Shown: piece by piece, positions 43,766 through 52,708 of the stretch
How positions within the stretch are numbered: the first letter of the stretch is position 1
How the letters are laid out: each line of letters begins with the position of its first letter
From: Gorillibacterium timonense
GTDB taxonomy: Bacteria > Bacillota > Bacilli > Paenibacillales > NBRC-103111
DNA: 64,000 nucleotides
NCBI RefSeq assembly: GCF_001457415.1
Contig: NZ_LN881722.1
Coordinates: 248,001-312,000, forward strand
Reading direction: 5' to 3'
Notes under the pieces: generated by a model
What the model was told of the DNA's origin: nothing
The model's input: the letters and a program-made list of their open reading frames with translations, nothing else
Database searches by the model: none
Made by a program: the position numbers and the translations under genes

Positions 43766-44059
43766 CTATCTTTTCCTTTTCTCAATATAATCCGCAAAAA
43801 GATAGCCGAGCAGTGAGATAAATGCGACTGCATATAGATAAAACACAAAATTGACTAGGGTTTGGCGATTCAACTGGAAAAAGCTTAGGTAACTTACTTC
43901 GCTATTATCCCCTAATACTAATGAGAGTTGAGCCAATAGTGAAAAAAGGATGCTTATTACCATCAAAGATATAAAGCTATTGCGCCACCGATGCTCATCA
44001 TTTATCCCGATCATTATCGCGATAAAAACAATGCAAACAAGTGTGAATAAAAAAATCAC
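43766..44059 (-). CDS. Small three-helix membrane protein
   Basis: The GTG at 44059 has GGGAGGG five bases before and gives a 97-residue protein beginning VIFLFTLVCIVFIAIMIG (first residue Met). The ATG at 44089 has no ribosome-binding site. Three hydrophobic helices are seen (also SLMVISILFSLLAQLSLVL and TLVNFVFYLYAVAFISLLGY), ending in a basic tail EKRKR. Function is unknown. It is the last gene of the AT-richer stretch. Confidence 0.65.
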   Translation of the reverse strand: MIFLFTLVCIVFIAIMIGINDEHRWRNSFISLMVISILFSLLAQLSLVLGDNSEVSYLSFFQLNRQTLVNFVFYLYAVAFISLLGYLFADYIEKRKR

Positions 44060-44089
44060 AAAATCCCTCCCATCAGCATTGCCTGTCAT

Positions 44090-44369
44090 AATGGTGGTGT
44101 TTCAGCTAACCATCGAATAAATGGTTACAAGTAGAAAACGCGATTGGAACGAAAAAAGTAGCAGCATGAAACTCAAGAAAACAGAGTTAATTGCTAATTA
44201 AGCTTCCGTATAATGATGGCCATATATATAAAAAACCGCATCATCTACTCCTCTCTCTGCGGAGAGCAGATAATCACGGGATCTTCGAAGAATGACCTGG
44301 GGTGCCGAAATGATCAAGGGGGAGAGGCCGGAAGCTAACCGTGGCGCTGCAAGCAGAATGGGAACGGCA
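44090..44369. other. Intergenic stretch without a supported gene
   Basis: About 280 bases hold a plus-strand promoter-like pair (TTAATT, TATAAT at about 44210, 16 bases apart) but no convincing frame behind it. No terminator is clear. Confidence 0.4.
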
Positions 44370-45035
44370 TCAGCTTTCGATGATCATCAGCACTTCTGAC
44401 AGGTTGACTGCCGTGGTTTTCTCTTTTCGAACAAAGACGAGCTCCTCATCTGTTGCGGAGACAACCGTTACGCGGTAGTACCCTTGGGGAGAAGCGAATA
44501 AGCTGTTGCTTTTAAGCCGTATGTTGCATCGGCATCCCACCCATAACCGGTGCGGAGACGCTTCACCCATCAGGTTCCCTGCAAAGTCGGAATCGAGCTC
44601 CGTGGACCCGTTTCCAGCGATGCCTGCCTCAGAGATGCTTTTGATATCGGAAATGCGGAGAATCCCCCGTTTGCCCTTTTCTCGAAACAGGAGATAATGA
44701 CGGGTAACCGTCGCTACAGTCGCACGGTATACCCCTTGGTAAGCTTTGTCGTTCAGCAGGATGCTGACCGTCTTTCCGACAAAAGCTTGATAGGCGCTTG
44801 CCTCGACTTTCTGTAATTGAGGCTGGGGCTCCTCGACGGCTCCGTCTCTCAATAGGTAGTCCATACTGATCTGAAAATAGTCGCAAAGCAGCAGCGTCTT
44901 GTCGGTTTCCGGGTAGGCGAGACCCGATTCCCATTTGGACACCGCTTGCCGGGACACGCTGCAGATGTCCGCCACTTGCTCTTGGGTTAATCCGTTCTTG
45001 GACCGCAATTCTTGCAATTTCTCTGCAAAAGCCAT
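44370..45035 (-). CDS. XRE-family regulator with C-terminal beta domain
   Basis: The 221-residue protein has an HTH_3 domain (about 5-60; NGLTQEQVADICSVSRQAVSKW) like those of Bacillus-type metabolic repressors, followed by about 140 residues with two related beta segments (YRATVATVTRHYLLF; YRVTVVSATDEELVF). The repeated Y-R-x-T-V pattern suggests an internal duplication forming a small beta-barrel effector domain. GGAGAACTTCTC precedes the ATG. Target genes are unknown. Confidence 0.85.
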   Translation of the reverse strand: MAFAEKLQELRSKNGLTQEQVADICSVSRQAVSKWESGLAYPETDKTLLLCDYFQISMDYLLRDGAVEEPQPQLQKVEASAYQAFVGKTVSILLNDKAYQGVYRATVATVTRHYLLFREKGKRGILRISDIKSISEAGIAGNGSTELDSDFAGNLMGEASPHRLWVGCRCNIRLKSNSLFASPQGYYRVTVVSATDEELVFVRKEKTTAVNLSEVLMIIES

Positions 45036-45195
45036 GAGAAGTTCTCCTTCCGAAGCTGAGATGGAATCATGCTCTAACCGTAACCAGACAAGCGAAAAAG
45101 ATCAACCAACTTGGCGTTGCATCATTAGCAACTTGCGGTTGCGCGACCGCATGATCCGGTTAAACCCTGCTATTGCGGCAGTCGCACTGTAAACC

Positions 45196-45242
45196 AAAAA
45201 GGAGCGGCCGCTCCTCGGTAGAAAGCCGAGAGGCGGCCGCTG
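45196..45242 (-). terminator. Terminator of the malR-pgmB-maltose phosphorylase operon
   Basis: Arms AGCGGCCGC-TCCTCGG and CCGAGA-GGCGGCCGCT form a long GC stem. On the minus strand CCTTTTTGGTTT follows. Confidence 0.9.
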
Positions 45243-45326
45243 CTTGTTTGCTCTTCTGTTTGACGGGGGTAGGACCGTTCGACAGAGTACTTATTCGGAA
45301 TGGAGCTGACCGTCGGACGTACAAGC

Positions 45327-47639
45327 TTACGCCGTCACGCGTTCCTGCTTCCACGTTCCGTTGGCTTCGAGCGTATGCTCTTGACCGCCGACCAGGAGGG
45401 CGGCTGGGACACCCGTCTGATTGCTTATTTCGATGGTATCCGAGGTGACGTTCACCTTCAGCAGAGCGCCGCGGAAGACGACCTTGAAGGAGAAGGAGGT
45501 CCAGTGACCCGGAACGAACGGGTTCAGCACGAGCCGGTCGTCCTTCACGCGCAAGCCGCCGAAGCCGTGGACGACAGCCATCCAGGTGCCGGCCATGCTG
45601 GTGATGTGGCAGCCGTCCTCGGTGTCGTTGTTGTAATTGTCGAGGTCAAGGCGGGCCGTACGCAGGTACATCTCATACGCCTTCTCCTGGTAGCCGAGCT
45701 CGCAGGCGATGATGGCGTGGACGCAGGGAGACAGCGACGATTCATGCACGGTTAACGGCTCATAGAAATCGAAGTTGCGCTTCTTGGTCTCGAGATCGTA
45801 GCGATCTCCGAGGAAATAGAGCCCTTGCAGGACGTCGGCCTGCTTGATGTAGCAGGAACGCAGGATGCGGTCCCAAGACCACTTTTGGTTGATCGGGAGG
45901 TTCTCCGCTCCGAGCTCCTTCACGGGGATGAGCTCCTTGTCAAGGAAGCCGTCCTGCTGCAGGAAGATGCCGCGTTCTTCGTCCGACGGATAGTACATGC
46001 GGGCAATGATGTCTTGCCATTTGGCCGTTTCTTCTTCTGTCAGTTGGATGCGGTCCACGAGCTCGGTGTAGCGGCTCGGCTCCTGCTCCTTGAGATAAGC
46101 CAGCGCTTCCAGCGTGTATTCCATCGTCCATACAGCGATGCGGTTCGTGTACCAGTTGTTGTTGACGTTGTTCTCGTATTCGTTCGGGCCGGTGACGCCG
46201 AGCATCACATATTGACCTTTGTTTGCGGTAAAGTGAACCCGTTCTTCCCAGAAGCGGGAAATTTCCGCCAACACCTCCAGGCCGTATTGCCCGAGATACG
46301 CCTTATCTCCGGTATAATTCACATAATTATAGATGGCGTGAGCGATCGCTCCGTTGCGATGAATCTCTTCAAAGGTGATCTCCCATTCGTTGTGGCATTC
46401 TTCTCCGTTCATGGTGACCATCGGGTACAGAGCGCCTTTCTTGAAGCCGAGCTTGCGGGCGTTTTCCTTTGCCTTCTCCAGGTGCTTGTAGCGGTAGATC
46501 AGCAGGTTGCGGGAGATGGCCGGATCGTGGGTGCTCAAGTAGAAGGGAACGCAGTACGCTTCCGTGTCCCAATAGGTGCTGCCGCCGTATTTTTCCCCGG
46601 TGAAGCCCTTCGGTCCGATGTTGAGGCGGTCGTCTTCGCCGCTGTAGGTTTGATTCAATTGGAAAATGTTGAAGCGGATCGCCTGCTGGGCGGAAGGGTC
46701 GCCTTCGATGATGATGTCGCTCTCTTCCCAGGAATGAGCCCAAGCGTCGGTCTGCTCCTGCAAAAGAGCGGCGAAGCCAGCGATCTTGGCGTCCCCGGCA
46801 AGCTTCTCAGCGGTGGGCAGTAACTGGCCGAGGCCGTAGTTGCGCGAGGTCACATTCGCTACATATTTATAGAGGACGAGCTCTTCGCCTTGAGCGGCGT
46901 CTACCGTGAAGCTGTGGGCGACGAATTTCTCTCGTTCTTCTTGCTCGGGGGTCACGGAGACCGATTGACCGCCTTTGGTGACGGCGTAGGTCATGACGGA
47001 GGTCACGTGGAAGTCGAGCTTTTTCGTCTTGACGGTCAGGTGAGCCTTCGCTTCATCCGATCCCTTGCTCACTTCCAACCAGAACTTCTCGTCGTAGTTG
47101 GAGTCCTTGTTGGCCACATCGCCGTCGAGATAAGGGGTAAGCTTGACCTTGCCCGTGAAATTGAGCGGAGTGATCGAATAGCGGATCGCGCCGATCTCCT
47201 GGCGCTTCGCGCTTACGAAGCGGATCGCGTCGATCTGCACCTCCTTGCCGCCCTCCAGAGTGGCGGTAAAGCGGCGGGACAGGTAGCCTTCCTTCATGTG
47301 CAGGGTGCGGACAAAGTCGTGAACCTTCACCTTGTATAGGTCAAGCGGTTCGCCGTCGATTTCGACTCCGATGCCAATCCAGTTGGTCGAGTTGAGCACC
47401 TTGGCAAAGTATTCAGGATAGCCGTTCTTCCACCAGCCTACGCGGGTTTTGTCCGGGTAGTAGACGCCCGCCATGTAGCTGCCTTGGAGAGAGGCGCCGC
47501 TGTAGGCTTCTTCGAAATTGGCCCGTTGGCCCATATAGCCGTTGCCGATGCTGAAGATGCTTTCGGACAGCTCATGGGTGTGGGCATCGAAGCCCTCTTC
47601 GATAATCGACCACTCGTCGACGTGCAGGTATTGTTTCAT
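45327..47639 (-). CDS. mapA: Maltose phosphorylase (GH65)
   Basis: The 770-residue enzyme phosphorolyses maltose to glucose and beta-glucose-1-phosphate. It opens MKQYLHVDEWSIIEEGF, like known maltose phosphorylases, and has SIFSIGNGYMGQRANFEE, YWDTEAYCVPFYL and ECHNEWEITFEEIHRNGA. The catalytic Glu lies in GPNEYENNV (about 485). Kojibiose or trehalose phosphorylase is less likely because the NGEECHNEWE block fits MapA. ATG at 47639 follows AAAGGAG. The upstream pgmB gene takes its product to glucose-6-phosphate. No sugar transporter is in this operon. Confidence 0.92.
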   Translation of the reverse strand: MKQYLHVDEWSIIEEGFDAHTHELSESIFSIGNGYMGQRANFEEAYSGASLQGSYMAGVYYPDKTRVGWWKNGYPEYFAKVLNSTNWIGIGVEIDGEPLDLYKVKVHDFVRTLHMKEGYLSRRFTATLEGGKEVQIDAIRFVSAKRQEIGAIRYSITPLNFTGKVKLTPYLDGDVANKDSNYDEKFWLEVSKGSDEAKAHLTVKTKKLDFHVTSVMTYAVTKGGQSVSVTPEQEEREKFVAHSFTVDAAQGEELVLYKYVANVTSRNYGLGQLLPTAEKLAGDAKIAGFAALLQEQTDAWAHSWEESDIIIEGDPSAQQAIRFNIFQLNQTYSGEDDRLNIGPKGFTGEKYGGSTYWDTEAYCVPFYLSTHDPAISRNLLIYRYKHLEKAKENARKLGFKKGALYPMVTMNGEECHNEWEITFEEIHRNGAIAHAIYNYVNYTGDKAYLGQYGLEVLAEISRFWEERVHFTANKGQYVMLGVTGPNEYENNVNNNWYTNRIAVWTMEYTLEALAYLKEQEPSRYTELVDRIQLTEEETAKWQDIIARMYYPSDEERGIFLQQDGFLDKELIPVKELGAENLPINQKWSWDRILRSCYIKQADVLQGLYFLGDRYDLETKKRNFDFYEPLTVHESSLSPCVHAIIACELGYQEKAYEMYLRTARLDLDNYNNDTEDGCHITSMAGTWMAVVHGFGGLRVKDDRLVLNPFVPGHWTSFSFKVVFRGALLKVNVTSDTIEISNQTGVPAALLVGGQEHTLEANGTWKQERVTA

Positions 47640-47808
47640 TAGGGAAACTCCTTTGCGGTTTAGTGAAGGATCGGATGCATGCCGGATGAGGCGGAAAGCC
47701 GCGAACCGGAAGGAATTCATAGTCATGAAGTGAGTGAGTCATACGCTGTGGAGGTGTGAGGCATAGCCGCGAGGCAGGTCAGACGCGCATTCACGGCATG
47801 ATGATGGA

Positions 47809-48465
47809 TCAGGTAAGCTCAGCCAGACGTCCGACGGTCATCGCCCCGAGGGAGGGGACCACCAGATCGGCTTTGTTCAGAATGGTCGGCGAGCCGATAC
47901 CCACGCTGCGCATTCCTCCGCGCCTTGCCGCTTCGATGCCGGCTTCGGCGTCCTCGAAGACAACGCACTCCGCAGGAGATACGCCGAGTGCTTCTGCGCC
48001 GAGTAGGAAAACCTCCGGATCAGGCTTGGCGGCCTGCGTCTTCGTCCCGTCGATAATGGCGTCGAAGTAAGGGGTGAGCCCGGTATTGGTTAGAATGATG
48101 CTGGAGTTCTTGCTTGCCGAGCCGAGCGCCACCTTAAGGCCGGCTTCTCTGCAGGCCTTCAAGAAGTCGAGTGCGCCGGGCAGAATCTCCGATTCGTCCA
48201 TCCGGGAGATCATCTCCACGTACCAGCCGTTCTTCTTGGCGGCAAGTGCCTCCTTCTCATCGGGGGCGAGCGTCATACCGCCGATGGAAAGCAAAATATC
48301 GAGGGAAGCCATGCGGCTGACCCCCTTCAGTCTTTCGTTGTCTTCCTGGGTGAAAGGGAAGCCGAGTTCTTCGGCCAGCCTTCTCCAAGCGAGATAGTGG
48401 TATTTGGCGGTATCGACTAGGACGCCGTCCAAGTCGAACAAGCAGGCTTTCAGTGGCAGGGTCAT
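47809..48465 (-). CDS. pgmB: Beta-phosphoglucomutase
   Basis: The 218-residue HAD enzyme converts beta-glucose-1-phosphate to glucose-6-phosphate. Motifs are CLFDLDGVLVDTAKYHYLAW (nucleophile and acid Asp; YHYLAWR is typical of PgmB), ERLKGVSRMASLDILL in the cap, LGSASKNS, AKPDPEVF, and VVFEDAEAGIEAA. AAAAGGAGAG precedes the ATG. It lies between the LacI-type regulator (58 bases) and the GH65 gene (169 bases), a classic maltose phosphorolysis set. Confidence 0.95.
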   Translation of the reverse strand: MTLPLKACLFDLDGVLVDTAKYHYLAWRRLAEELGFPFTQEDNERLKGVSRMASLDILLSIGGMTLAPDEKEALAAKKNGWYVEMISRMDESEILPGALDFLKACREAGLKVALGSASKNSSIILTNTGLTPYFDAIIDGTKTQAAKPDPEVFLLGAEALGVSPAECVVFEDAEAGIEAARRGGMRSVGIGSPTILNKADLVVPSLGAMTVGRLAELT

Positions 48466-48523
48466 ATAGATCTCTCCTTTTGTTCATAGGCGATAAGCAT
48501 CGGTAAGCATTTCATATGAGACG

Positions 48524-49570
48524 TTATGGAGATAACGGCAGATGCCGCAAGGAAGATTCCCGCACGATCAGCTGATGAGGAATGATCTGGCGAGCCGGAA
48601 ACGGCAGGCTCTTCTCATCCGGGGCATGCCGAATGCGATAAACAAGCGTTTGCGCAGCGGCATAGCCCAGCTGATAGATGCCGATGTCCACGCTGGTTAA
48701 GGGAGGGTGGGACAAGGCGGCGGGCGGAATGTTGTTGAAGCTGACCAGACAGATATCTTCCGGGACGGAGTACTGCGCCTCCTTAAGTCCGCGCAGGATG
48801 CCGAGCGCCATCAAATCATCGGACACGACGAGCGCGGAAGGGCGATCCTGCAAGTCCATGAAAAAAGACATGGCCCGATAGCCGCTTTCCTGTAAGAAAT
48901 CTCCTTCCACTATCCATTCTGGCCTCAACGCATATCCCGTATTCTCCAAAGCGGCGAGGTACCCTTTCAGACGATCTTGAGAGACGACCAGGTTTTGCGG
49001 ACCGCTGACAAACCCGATGCGGGTATGTCCCATGGCAATCAGATGCATGACGGCGTCGTTTGCAGCTTTTACGTTGTCATTGTCGACCGTTAGGATCTCG
49101 GGGTGGCTTTCACTCTTGCCGATCAGCACGAAGGGATGGCTGCCGGAGCTCAGGAATTCGATGACCTGATCATCCTTGCGCGAATAGAGCAGGATCGCCC
49201 CGTCTGCGCGTTTGCCTTCAAGCAGGCGGGACAGCGTGTCGATTTCTTTGCGCTCTGTCGGTTCTGCCGTCAGCAGCACATCGTAGCCGGAGCGGCTTGC
49301 CTGGGTGACAATCCCTCGGATCAATTCCGGAAAGAACATATTGGTGAACAGCTCCTCGGCCGGCTTCGGGAGAACGACACAGATGGTGTTCGATTCCCTG
49401 GAGGCGAGGCTCTTCGCCAAAGAGTTTGGGGTATATCCCAGATCCTCCATGATGGTTCTTACCCGTTTGGAGGTCTCTTCGCTGATCCGGGAAGATTTGG
49501 ACAGAACCCGGGATACCGTTGAGGGGGAGACGCCGGCCAGCCGGGCGACATCTTTGATCGTTGCCGACAT
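48524..49570 (-). CDS. malR: LacI-family repressor of the maltose operon
   Basis: The 348-residue protein has an N-terminal LacI HTH (IKDVARLAGVSPSTVSRVL, hinge NSLAKSLASR) and a periplasmic-binding-like effector domain (TICVVLPKPAEELFTNMFFP; ILTVDNDNVKAANDAV; VVSDDLMALGILRGL). The start at 49570 follows AGGAGG; the frame upstream is open but passes through the promoter. It heads the pgmB-maltose phosphorylase operon, so maltose is the likely effector. An operator overlapping its own start of transcription suggests autoregulation. Confidence 0.93.
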   Translation of the reverse strand: MSATIKDVARLAGVSPSTVSRVLSKSSRISEETSKRVRTIMEDLGYTPNSLAKSLASRESNTICVVLPKPAEELFTNMFFPELIRGIVTQASRSGYDVLLTAEPTERKEIDTLSRLLEGKRADGAILLYSRKDDQVIEFLSSGSHPFVLIGKSESHPEILTVDNDNVKAANDAVMHLIAMGHTRIGFVSGPQNLVVSQDRLKGYLAALENTGYALRPEWIVEGDFLQESGYRAMSFFMDLQDRPSALVVSDDLMALGILRGLKEAQYSVPEDICLVSFNNIPPAALSHPPLTSVDIGIYQLGYAAAQTLVYRIRHAPDEKSLPFPARQIIPHQLIVRESSLRHLPLSP

Positions 49571-49589
49571 GAAAACTTGAAGCCTCCTA

Positions 49590-49605
49590 GTGAAACCGTT
49601 TGCGC
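49590..49605. promoter_or_regulatory. LacI/cre-type operator at the malR promoter
   Basis: GTGAAACCGTTTGCGC has the central AANCGNTT-like core of LacI-family and CcpA sites (13 of 16 positions of the cre consensus). It lies about 10 bases after the -10 box of the operon promoter. Confidence 0.65.
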
Positions 49606-49614
49606 TACAGAGAC

Positions 49615-49644
49615 ATCTTAATGCAATTTTTTGCCCTTGTAAAT
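49615..49644 (-). promoter_or_regulatory. Sigma-A promoter of the malR operon
   Basis: On the minus strand TTTACA and TAAGAT are 17-18 bases apart, with the operator just downstream. Confidence 0.7.
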
Positions 49645-49649
49645 AGAAA

Positions 49650-50040
49650 GTGAACCGAAAATGAGGGCGAAAAGTTATGAGTAATGACAAAGAAGGTGTT
49701 TAGAAAGCGGATACAATTCGTTTTTGGGGGTTTTTTGAGGATGATACGAGTAAGGAAAGAGAGATGAAAGGAAAAATGCAGCTCCTCTTTTGTGCAAACT
49801 AGTTTCGCAAATATGAAAAGTCGGGCAAAAATCCTCCTGATAACAGCGCTTACTTCGCAAAAATGGAGCGGATTTATCGTGAAAAATATGAGCGAAACGC
49901 AAAATAAATAAGCGGTTTGCGCAAATTTGCAGGATTTAACTATCGGAATGGGAGTGTGAAACGATTATCATCGGTCCGAAAGAAATGCATTCACCCCGAT
50001 TCGCGATTGTGCTATAGTCTATTCAACTTGCCGAAAGGAG
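49650..50040. other. AT-rich intergenic region malR / DMT gene
   Basis: About 390 bases without a supportable gene. Near the right end TTCACC and TATAGT, 17 bases apart (about 49992-50020), could be the promoter of the DMT gene. Confidence 0.5.
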
Positions 50041-50047
50041 TACGATT

Positions 50048-51049
50048 GTGCGTCCCATTTGGTTCGGTATCGGCGCGTCCTTTCTCTTCGCGTCCTCGTT
50101 CATTCTCAACCGTTCGATGGAGCTGTCCGGCGGAAGCTGGCTATGGAGCGCTTCCCTCAGGTATCTCTTCATGCTCCCCCTGCTGCTGCTCCTCGTGGCC
50201 GGTCGAAAGAACATGCTTCCTCTGCTTCAGGAGATGAAGCGGAATCCTCGGGCATGGCTCTTGTGGAGCACAATAGGCTTCGGTCTCTTCTATGCGCCGC
50301 TCTGCTTCGCTGCCGCTTACAGCCCCGGCTGGCTCACGGCAGCGACCTGGCAGATCACCATCGTCTCCGGGACGCTGCTCGTTCCGTTCTTCTATGAAAC
50401 GCTGGCTACTCCGGAGGGGCCTAGGAAAGTACGAAGGAAGCTTCCGAGGATGCCTCTCGCCTTGTCGGGGCTTATTCTCATCGGCATAGCTTTGATGCAA
50501 GCGGAACATGCTGGGGCGTTGACCCTGCGCGAATCGCTGTTCGGGGTCATTCCTGTTCTGGTCGCTTCCGTTGCCTATCCGCTTGGAAACCGGAAGATGA
50601 TGGAGCACTGCGGCGGAAGACTGGATGCTTTTCAGCGGGTGCTGGGGATGACCGTCGCCAGCCTGCCGGTGTGGCTCGCACTCGCGGCTTACGGCTGGAT
50701 ATCGGCGGGACCGCCCTCTATCGGACAAGTGGGCGGTTCCTTGACGGTCGCGGTGTGCTCCGGAGTCATCGCCACACTCTTGTTCTTCCATGCCACCGAT
50801 CTGGCGCAGGGAAGCATGCAGCAGCTCGCCGGGGTGGAGGCGACCCAGTCGATGGAGGTGCTGTTCGTGGTTGTGGTGGAGCTGCTATTGGGCAGTCCGC
50901 TTCCGACGGCTGTATCGTGGATCGGCATGCTGCTGGTTATGCTGGGGATGGTGCTGCAGAGCTATGCGACGAGTCTATCGTCCGGCCATTTGCAAGCGTC
51001 GGGGCAGCGGACGGCAAGCCGGCGTGCAGCAGGCAGGGAGCGCGGATAA
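50048..51049 (+). CDS. DMT-superfamily efflux/transport protein
   Basis: The 333-residue membrane protein has about ten helices in two EamA-like halves (ASFLFASSFILNRSMELSGG; SWLWSASLRYLFMLPLLLLL; second half VIPVLVASVAYPLGNRKMM, GMLLVMLGMVLQSYA). It belongs to the group annotated as multidrug-resistance efflux transporters with ten helices. It ends in an Arg-rich tail (RTASRRAAGRERG). GTG at 50048 has AAAGGAG seven bases before. Substrate is unknown. It is convergent with DegV. Confidence 0.88.
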   Translation: MRPIWFGIGASFLFASSFILNRSMELSGGSWLWSASLRYLFMLPLLLLLVAGRKNMLPLLQEMKRNPRAWLLWSTIGFGLFYAPLCFAAAYSPGWLTAATWQITIVSGTLLVPFFYETLATPEGPRKVRRKLPRMPLALSGLILIGIALMQAEHAGALTLRESLFGVIPVLVASVAYPLGNRKMMEHCGGRLDAFQRVLGMTVASLPVWLALAAYGWISAGPPSIGQVGGSLTVAVCSGVIATLLFFHATDLAQGSMQQLAGVEATQSMEVLFVVVVELLLGSPLPTAVSWIGMLLVMLGMVLQSYATSLSSGHLQASGQRTASRRAAGRERG

Positions 51050-51118
51050 GCGCCCTTGCGGTGGCAAACGGATGGAGAATGGATCGGAGCAGCGACTTAA
51101 AAGCTTGGCTTCTTGGAG

Positions 51119-51175
51119 CAAAAAAAGGAACCGCATGATCCCCGACTGCCTGAGGGGAAATGCGGTTCCTTTTCT
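51119..51175. terminator. Bidirectional terminator between DMT and degV genes
   Basis: Arms AAAGGAACCGCAT and ATGCGGTTCCTTTT enclose CCCC/GGGG. A-run on the left and T-run on the right serve both strands. Confidence 0.9.
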
Positions 51176-51191
51176 ATTGCGGAAGCAAGTT

Positions 51192-52052
51192 CTAGTCTCG
51201 TTCCTTGTTCAGGAAGAAGATGGCGAGCGTCCCGGGGCCGGAGTGTGCCCCAACGGATGCACCGACTGTGCTGATGAGCACCTCGGGGGTTCCGAAGGCT
51301 TCTCGGATCATGGAGGCGACTTGCTCGGCGGCTTCCAAATCATCTCCGTGGCTGATGCCGATGGTTTGTTTGTCCAGCGCAACGCCACGCTCCCGGATGA
51401 TTTCGACCATGCGCTGAAGCGCCTTCTTGCGTCCGCGGACCTTTTCGATCGGGATCAGCTTGCCGTCCTCGACATCCAGAATCGGCTTGATCTGAAGGAT
51501 GCCTCCGATGAAAGCGGCAATCGGGCTGACCCGTCCGCCACGGAGCAGGTATTTCAGATCGTCGACTGTAAAGATATGCTCCATATGGCGGGCGTAAAAA
51601 GCCGCGGCTTCCACAAGCTCGGCCATGCCTTTGCCCTGTGCGGCGAGTTCTGCCGTCTTCAGCACGACCATGCCTTCGCCAAAAGAGGCGCATTTCGTAT
51701 CGAGAACCTCAAGCTCGAAATCGGGGTATTGCTCCAACAGGTCATTCTTGACCATAACGCCGGTTTGGTAAGTTCCCGACAGAGCGGATGAAAAAGCCAA
51801 ATACAAGCAGCTTTGCCCTTGTTCGGCGTAGGAACTCAGACGGCTGTACAAGGTCTGATAGGAGATTTGGGAAGTCTTGTAGGCGGTGCCTTGGCGCATG
51901 CCGCGGAACATGTCGGCGGGGTCCAGGGTGACATTGTCCTCGTACTCTTTATCGCCGTCGATTACCATCAGCGGTACGACCTCAATCCCGTGGCGCTGAA
52001 CGAGTTCCTTCGGCAGATCTGCGGCGCTGTCCGTAAAAATTTTTATCGTCAT
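51192..52052 (-). CDS. DegV-family fatty-acid-binding protein
   Basis: The 286-residue protein shows DegV marks: IKIFTDSAADLPKEL, VPLMVIDGDKEYEDN, KTSQIS, LYLAFSSALSGTYQTG, DLKYLLRGGRVSP and ILQIKPILDVEDGKL. DegV/FakB proteins bind a fatty acid and present it to the kinase FakA for phosphorylation. AAAAGGAG precedes the ATG. The fakA gene is not in the window. It is monocistronic. Confidence 0.94.
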   Translation of the reverse strand: MTIKIFTDSAADLPKELVQRHGIEVVPLMVIDGDKEYEDNVTLDPADMFRGMRQGTAYKTSQISYQTLYSRLSSYAEQGQSCLYLAFSSALSGTYQTGVMVKNDLLEQYPDFELEVLDTKCASFGEGMVVLKTAELAAQGKGMAELVEAAAFYARHMEHIFTVDDLKYLLRGGRVSPIAAFIGGILQIKPILDVEDGKLIPIEKVRGRKKALQRMVEIIRERGVALDKQTIGISHGDDLEAAEQVASMIREAFGTPEVLISTVGASVGAHSGPGTLAIFFLNKERD

Positions 52053-52269
52053 CTCTTAACTCCTTTTGCCCGAAATATGCATCGGGGGATCCGCAAGCTT
52101 GTGCTTCCATCATACCACTACTTCCCGTGCTGTGAAAATTCAGGATTTACAAGAAATCAAGGATTTTTGCCAATCGGGCGAATTAGGCGCAGGGACATTG
52201 AGTTCGATTTTGCCGATATGGTATCCTAAAAAGAGAGGAACGGCAGAGCATACGGAAGGGGGATGGCCC

Positions 52270-52626
52270 ATGACAATTCGAAAAAACGGGATTCGAGCGG
52301 TCGCAAGCCTGCTGATCGTCGTCTTCTTCCTGTTCACGTATCCGACGCCTCCCATTCCGAAGCGTTCCGAGCCGGCCCCATCCAGCAATGGAATGGTTCA
52401 GGGGGAGAACCCCGTTTGGTCATCGGCGGCCCGTCAAGCTCCTCTGGGCTCAGGCAAGCATACCGCTCTCCTGAAATCGCTTGCGGCACTGTTATTTGTC
52501 TGCGCGATTTCCATCCGGTATCCGCTCGCTCCGACCTCCATTCGGTTATCGACCCTTCCCTCGGTCGCTCATGCGAGAAGGAGAGCCCTCCTATTGCCGC
52601 TTCAATTCTCCTCCAGGTACGTGTAA
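52270..52626 (+). CDS. Small exported or membrane hypothetical protein
   Basis: The 118-residue protein starts MTIRKNGIRAVASLLIVVFF, a signal-anchor, then a Pro/Ser-rich stretch and a second hydrophobic segment (LLKSLAALLFVCAISI). The basic end (ARRRALLLPLQFSSRYV) is odd and the sequence has low complexity. GGAAGGGGGA precedes the ATG. No domain is recognised. Codon use is not clearly that of a conserved gene, so it is only moderately supported. Confidence 0.45.
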   Translation: MTIRKNGIRAVASLLIVVFFLFTYPTPPIPKRSEPAPSSNGMVQGENPVWSSAARQAPLGSGKHTALLKSLAALLFVCAISIRYPLAPTSIRLSTLPSVAHARRRALLLPLQFSSRYV

Positions 52627-52708
52627 TTCTTCGGCGTCAGGTAGAGACAGGGAAATCTGTTGTTTGTGAGATACTCCGGTCCCATTACCTGCCAAGGAGG
52701 AATGCCTC

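Noticed and set aside
44205-44330. Orphan promoter and a 29-codon frame
   Set aside because: TTAATT-N16-TATAAT is AT-rich and could arise by chance. The frame at 44308 has no support.
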